NCBI GenBank assembly: GCA_012295225.1
Contig: WMKK01000007.1
Coordinates: 726,605 to 790,604 of the forward strand
DNA length: 64,000 nucleotides
Reading direction: 5' to 3'
Origin: Ostreococcus mediterraneus
Taxonomy: Eukaryota; Chlorophyta; Mamiellophyceae; Mamiellales; Bathycoccaceae
Part shown: one piece after another, positions 62,961 through 64,000 of the stretch
Layout of the letters: each line of letters starts with the position of its first letter
Position numbering within the stretch: position 1 is the first letter of the stretch
Notes under the pieces: model-generated
Databases searched by the model: none
What the model was told of the DNA's origin: nothing
What the model saw: only the letters and a program-made list of their open reading frames with translations
Translations under genes and position numbers: made by a program

Positions 62961-63858
62961 TCACACCATTTGACGTTCCTTGAACATGTCAAACATCGCG
63001 GCGCCCATCTTTGCCGGCGACCGGACGACTTTCACTCCGACGCGTTCGAGCGCGGCAATCTTGTCTTGAGCGCCACCCTTACCGCCCGAAATAATCGCCC
63101 CAGCGTGACCCATACGACGACCGGGTGGAGCAGTCAAACCCGCGATGAAAGACACGATGGGTTTATTCGTACCACTCGAGCGAATAAACTCAGCCGCTTC
63201 CTCCTCGGCGGTGCCGCCGATTTCACCAATCATAATAATCCCCTCCGTTTGCGGGTCCTTTACAAACTTTTCGAGGCAATCGACAAAGTTTGTGCCATTA
63301 AACGGATCACCTCCGATACCAACGCACGTGCTTTGCCCTAAACCTGTCACCGTGGTTTGATACACCGCCTCGTACGTCAACGTTCCAGAGCGCGAGACGA
63401 CGCCCACGCGCCCAGGCTTGTGAATATACCCGGGCATGATTCCAATCTTACACTCACCGGGTTTAATGATCCCAGGACAATTCGGCCCGATCAAACGAGT
63501 TTTGTTTTGAGACATCAACGCTTGTTTCACGCGAATCATGTCGTGCTGAGGAATGCCCTCCGTGATGCACACCACGAGCTCCATCTCCGCCTCGATGGCT
63601 TCCATGATGGCTTTCGCCGCGAATGGCGGCGGCACGTAAATCGCGCTCGCATTCGCCCCGGTCGCCGCCTTGGCCTCACCCACGGTGTTAAACACTGGTA
63701 ATCCCAAGTGTTCGGTGCCACCCTTACGAGGCGTGACCCCACCCACCATGTTTGTACCGTACGCGATCGCTTGCTCTGAGTGAAAAGTTCCATTCTTGCC
63801 CGTGAATCCTTGACAAATCACGCGCGTCGACGCGTTCACGAACACCGCGGGTTCGTTC

Positions 63859-63890
<32 letters not shown>

Positions 63891-64000
63891 CGACATCATT
63901 CGTCGATCACCACACATCACACTCGACGTCGTCAACGCGCTACCGCTCGCGGGCGTCGCACCACCGATCGTGCGCCCGATCGCATCGGCACTCGCGCGTC
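62961..64000 (-). CDS. Succinyl-CoA ligase alpha subunit (partial, start beyond window)
   Basis: At least 340 residues; the frame is still open at the right edge and reads back through [20 protein letters not shown], a plausible mitochondrial presequence, so the start probably lies outside. The mature part shows [40 protein letters not shown], the CoA-binding [33 protein letters not shown] and the active-site phosphohistidine in [17 protein letters not shown]. It catalyses the substrate-level phosphorylation step of the citric acid cycle with the beta subunit, in the mitochondrial matrix. A Ser run just before the mature protein comes from a (GAC)n-type repeat. The first ATG inside the window is at 63917. 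Confidence 0.93.
63862..63896. repeat. (CGA)n microsatellite encoding a Ser run
   Basis: An almost uninterrupted CGA/CGATGA trinucleotide tract coding about twelve Ser residues at the presequence/mature junction of the succinyl-CoA ligase alpha subunit on the minus strand. Confidence 0.75.

Noticed and set aside
1-64000. Mobile elements, viral relics and CRISPR arrays
   Set aside because: No reverse transcriptase, transposase, capsid or integrase sequence, no long terminal repeats, and only short microsatellites and two coding minisatellites were seen.

Overview
The window looks like nuclear chromosome sequence from a very compact, GC-rich picoeukaryotic green alga of the Mamiellales. Ostreococcus is the best guess, inferred from gene density, small introns, GC content and gene families; I could not compare it with a reference. 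The density is about one gene per 1.6 kb, genes lie on both strands, and most intergenic gaps are under 250 bp. Many proteins have plastid or mitochondrial presequences. I see no transposon, viral element, CRISPR array, rRNA or tRNA.

Layout. 1-10 kb is a single giant VPS13 lipid-transfer protein gene on the minus strand. 10-16 kb carries a Rossmann-fold protein, a TrmA/RlmD-type RNA m5U methyltransferase, an aminoalcohol phosphotransferase, a prolyl-4-hydroxylase-like oxygenase and an ABA4 (neoxanthin) protein. 16-22 kb carries a class II CPD photolyase, a carotenoid cleavage dioxygenase, a plastid-type glucose transporter and a split mitoribosomal mL54 gene. 22-25.5 kb has three unassigned small proteins and a signal-peptide-peptidase-like protease. 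25.7-37 kb is rich in membrane-traffic proteins (golgin-like coiled coil, auxilin-type J protein, tomosyn/Lgl), plus a GT7 glycosyltransferase with zinc-binding tail and a BUD22 ribosome-biogenesis factor. 37-46 kb holds ERV1, RCC1, an amino-acid transporter, mS29/DAP3, peptide deformylase and plastid uS13. 46-64 kb holds a long coiled-coil protein, a CLC transporter, a B12D protein, a repeat-tailed membrane protein, a SET methyltransferase, MUS81, an enkurin-like protein, a DUF4336 protein, a zinc-ribbon protein, a PDI-like protein with C-terminal RDEL, an Lsm11-like protein and the succinyl-CoA ligase alpha subunit, which runs off the right edge.

The most useful result from reading the bases is that five small genes are split by introns and are incomplete as single open frames: mL54, ERV1 (with a 27-nt exon), peptide deformylase, plastid uS13 (three exons) and B12D. 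All seven reconstructed introns are GT-AG, keep frame, restore family-specific sequence across the junction, and contain CTGAC 26-47 nt before the acceptor, a convincing branch-point signal. Many divergent gene pairs have start codons only 27-130 bp apart, so they probably share promoters. I did not find a clear new multi-gene system. The most unusual single items are a CLC protein with a degenerate selectivity motif, a galactosyltransferase-zinc-finger fusion, an Lsm11 homologue, an enkurin-like protein and an unassigned 45-residue membrane protein.
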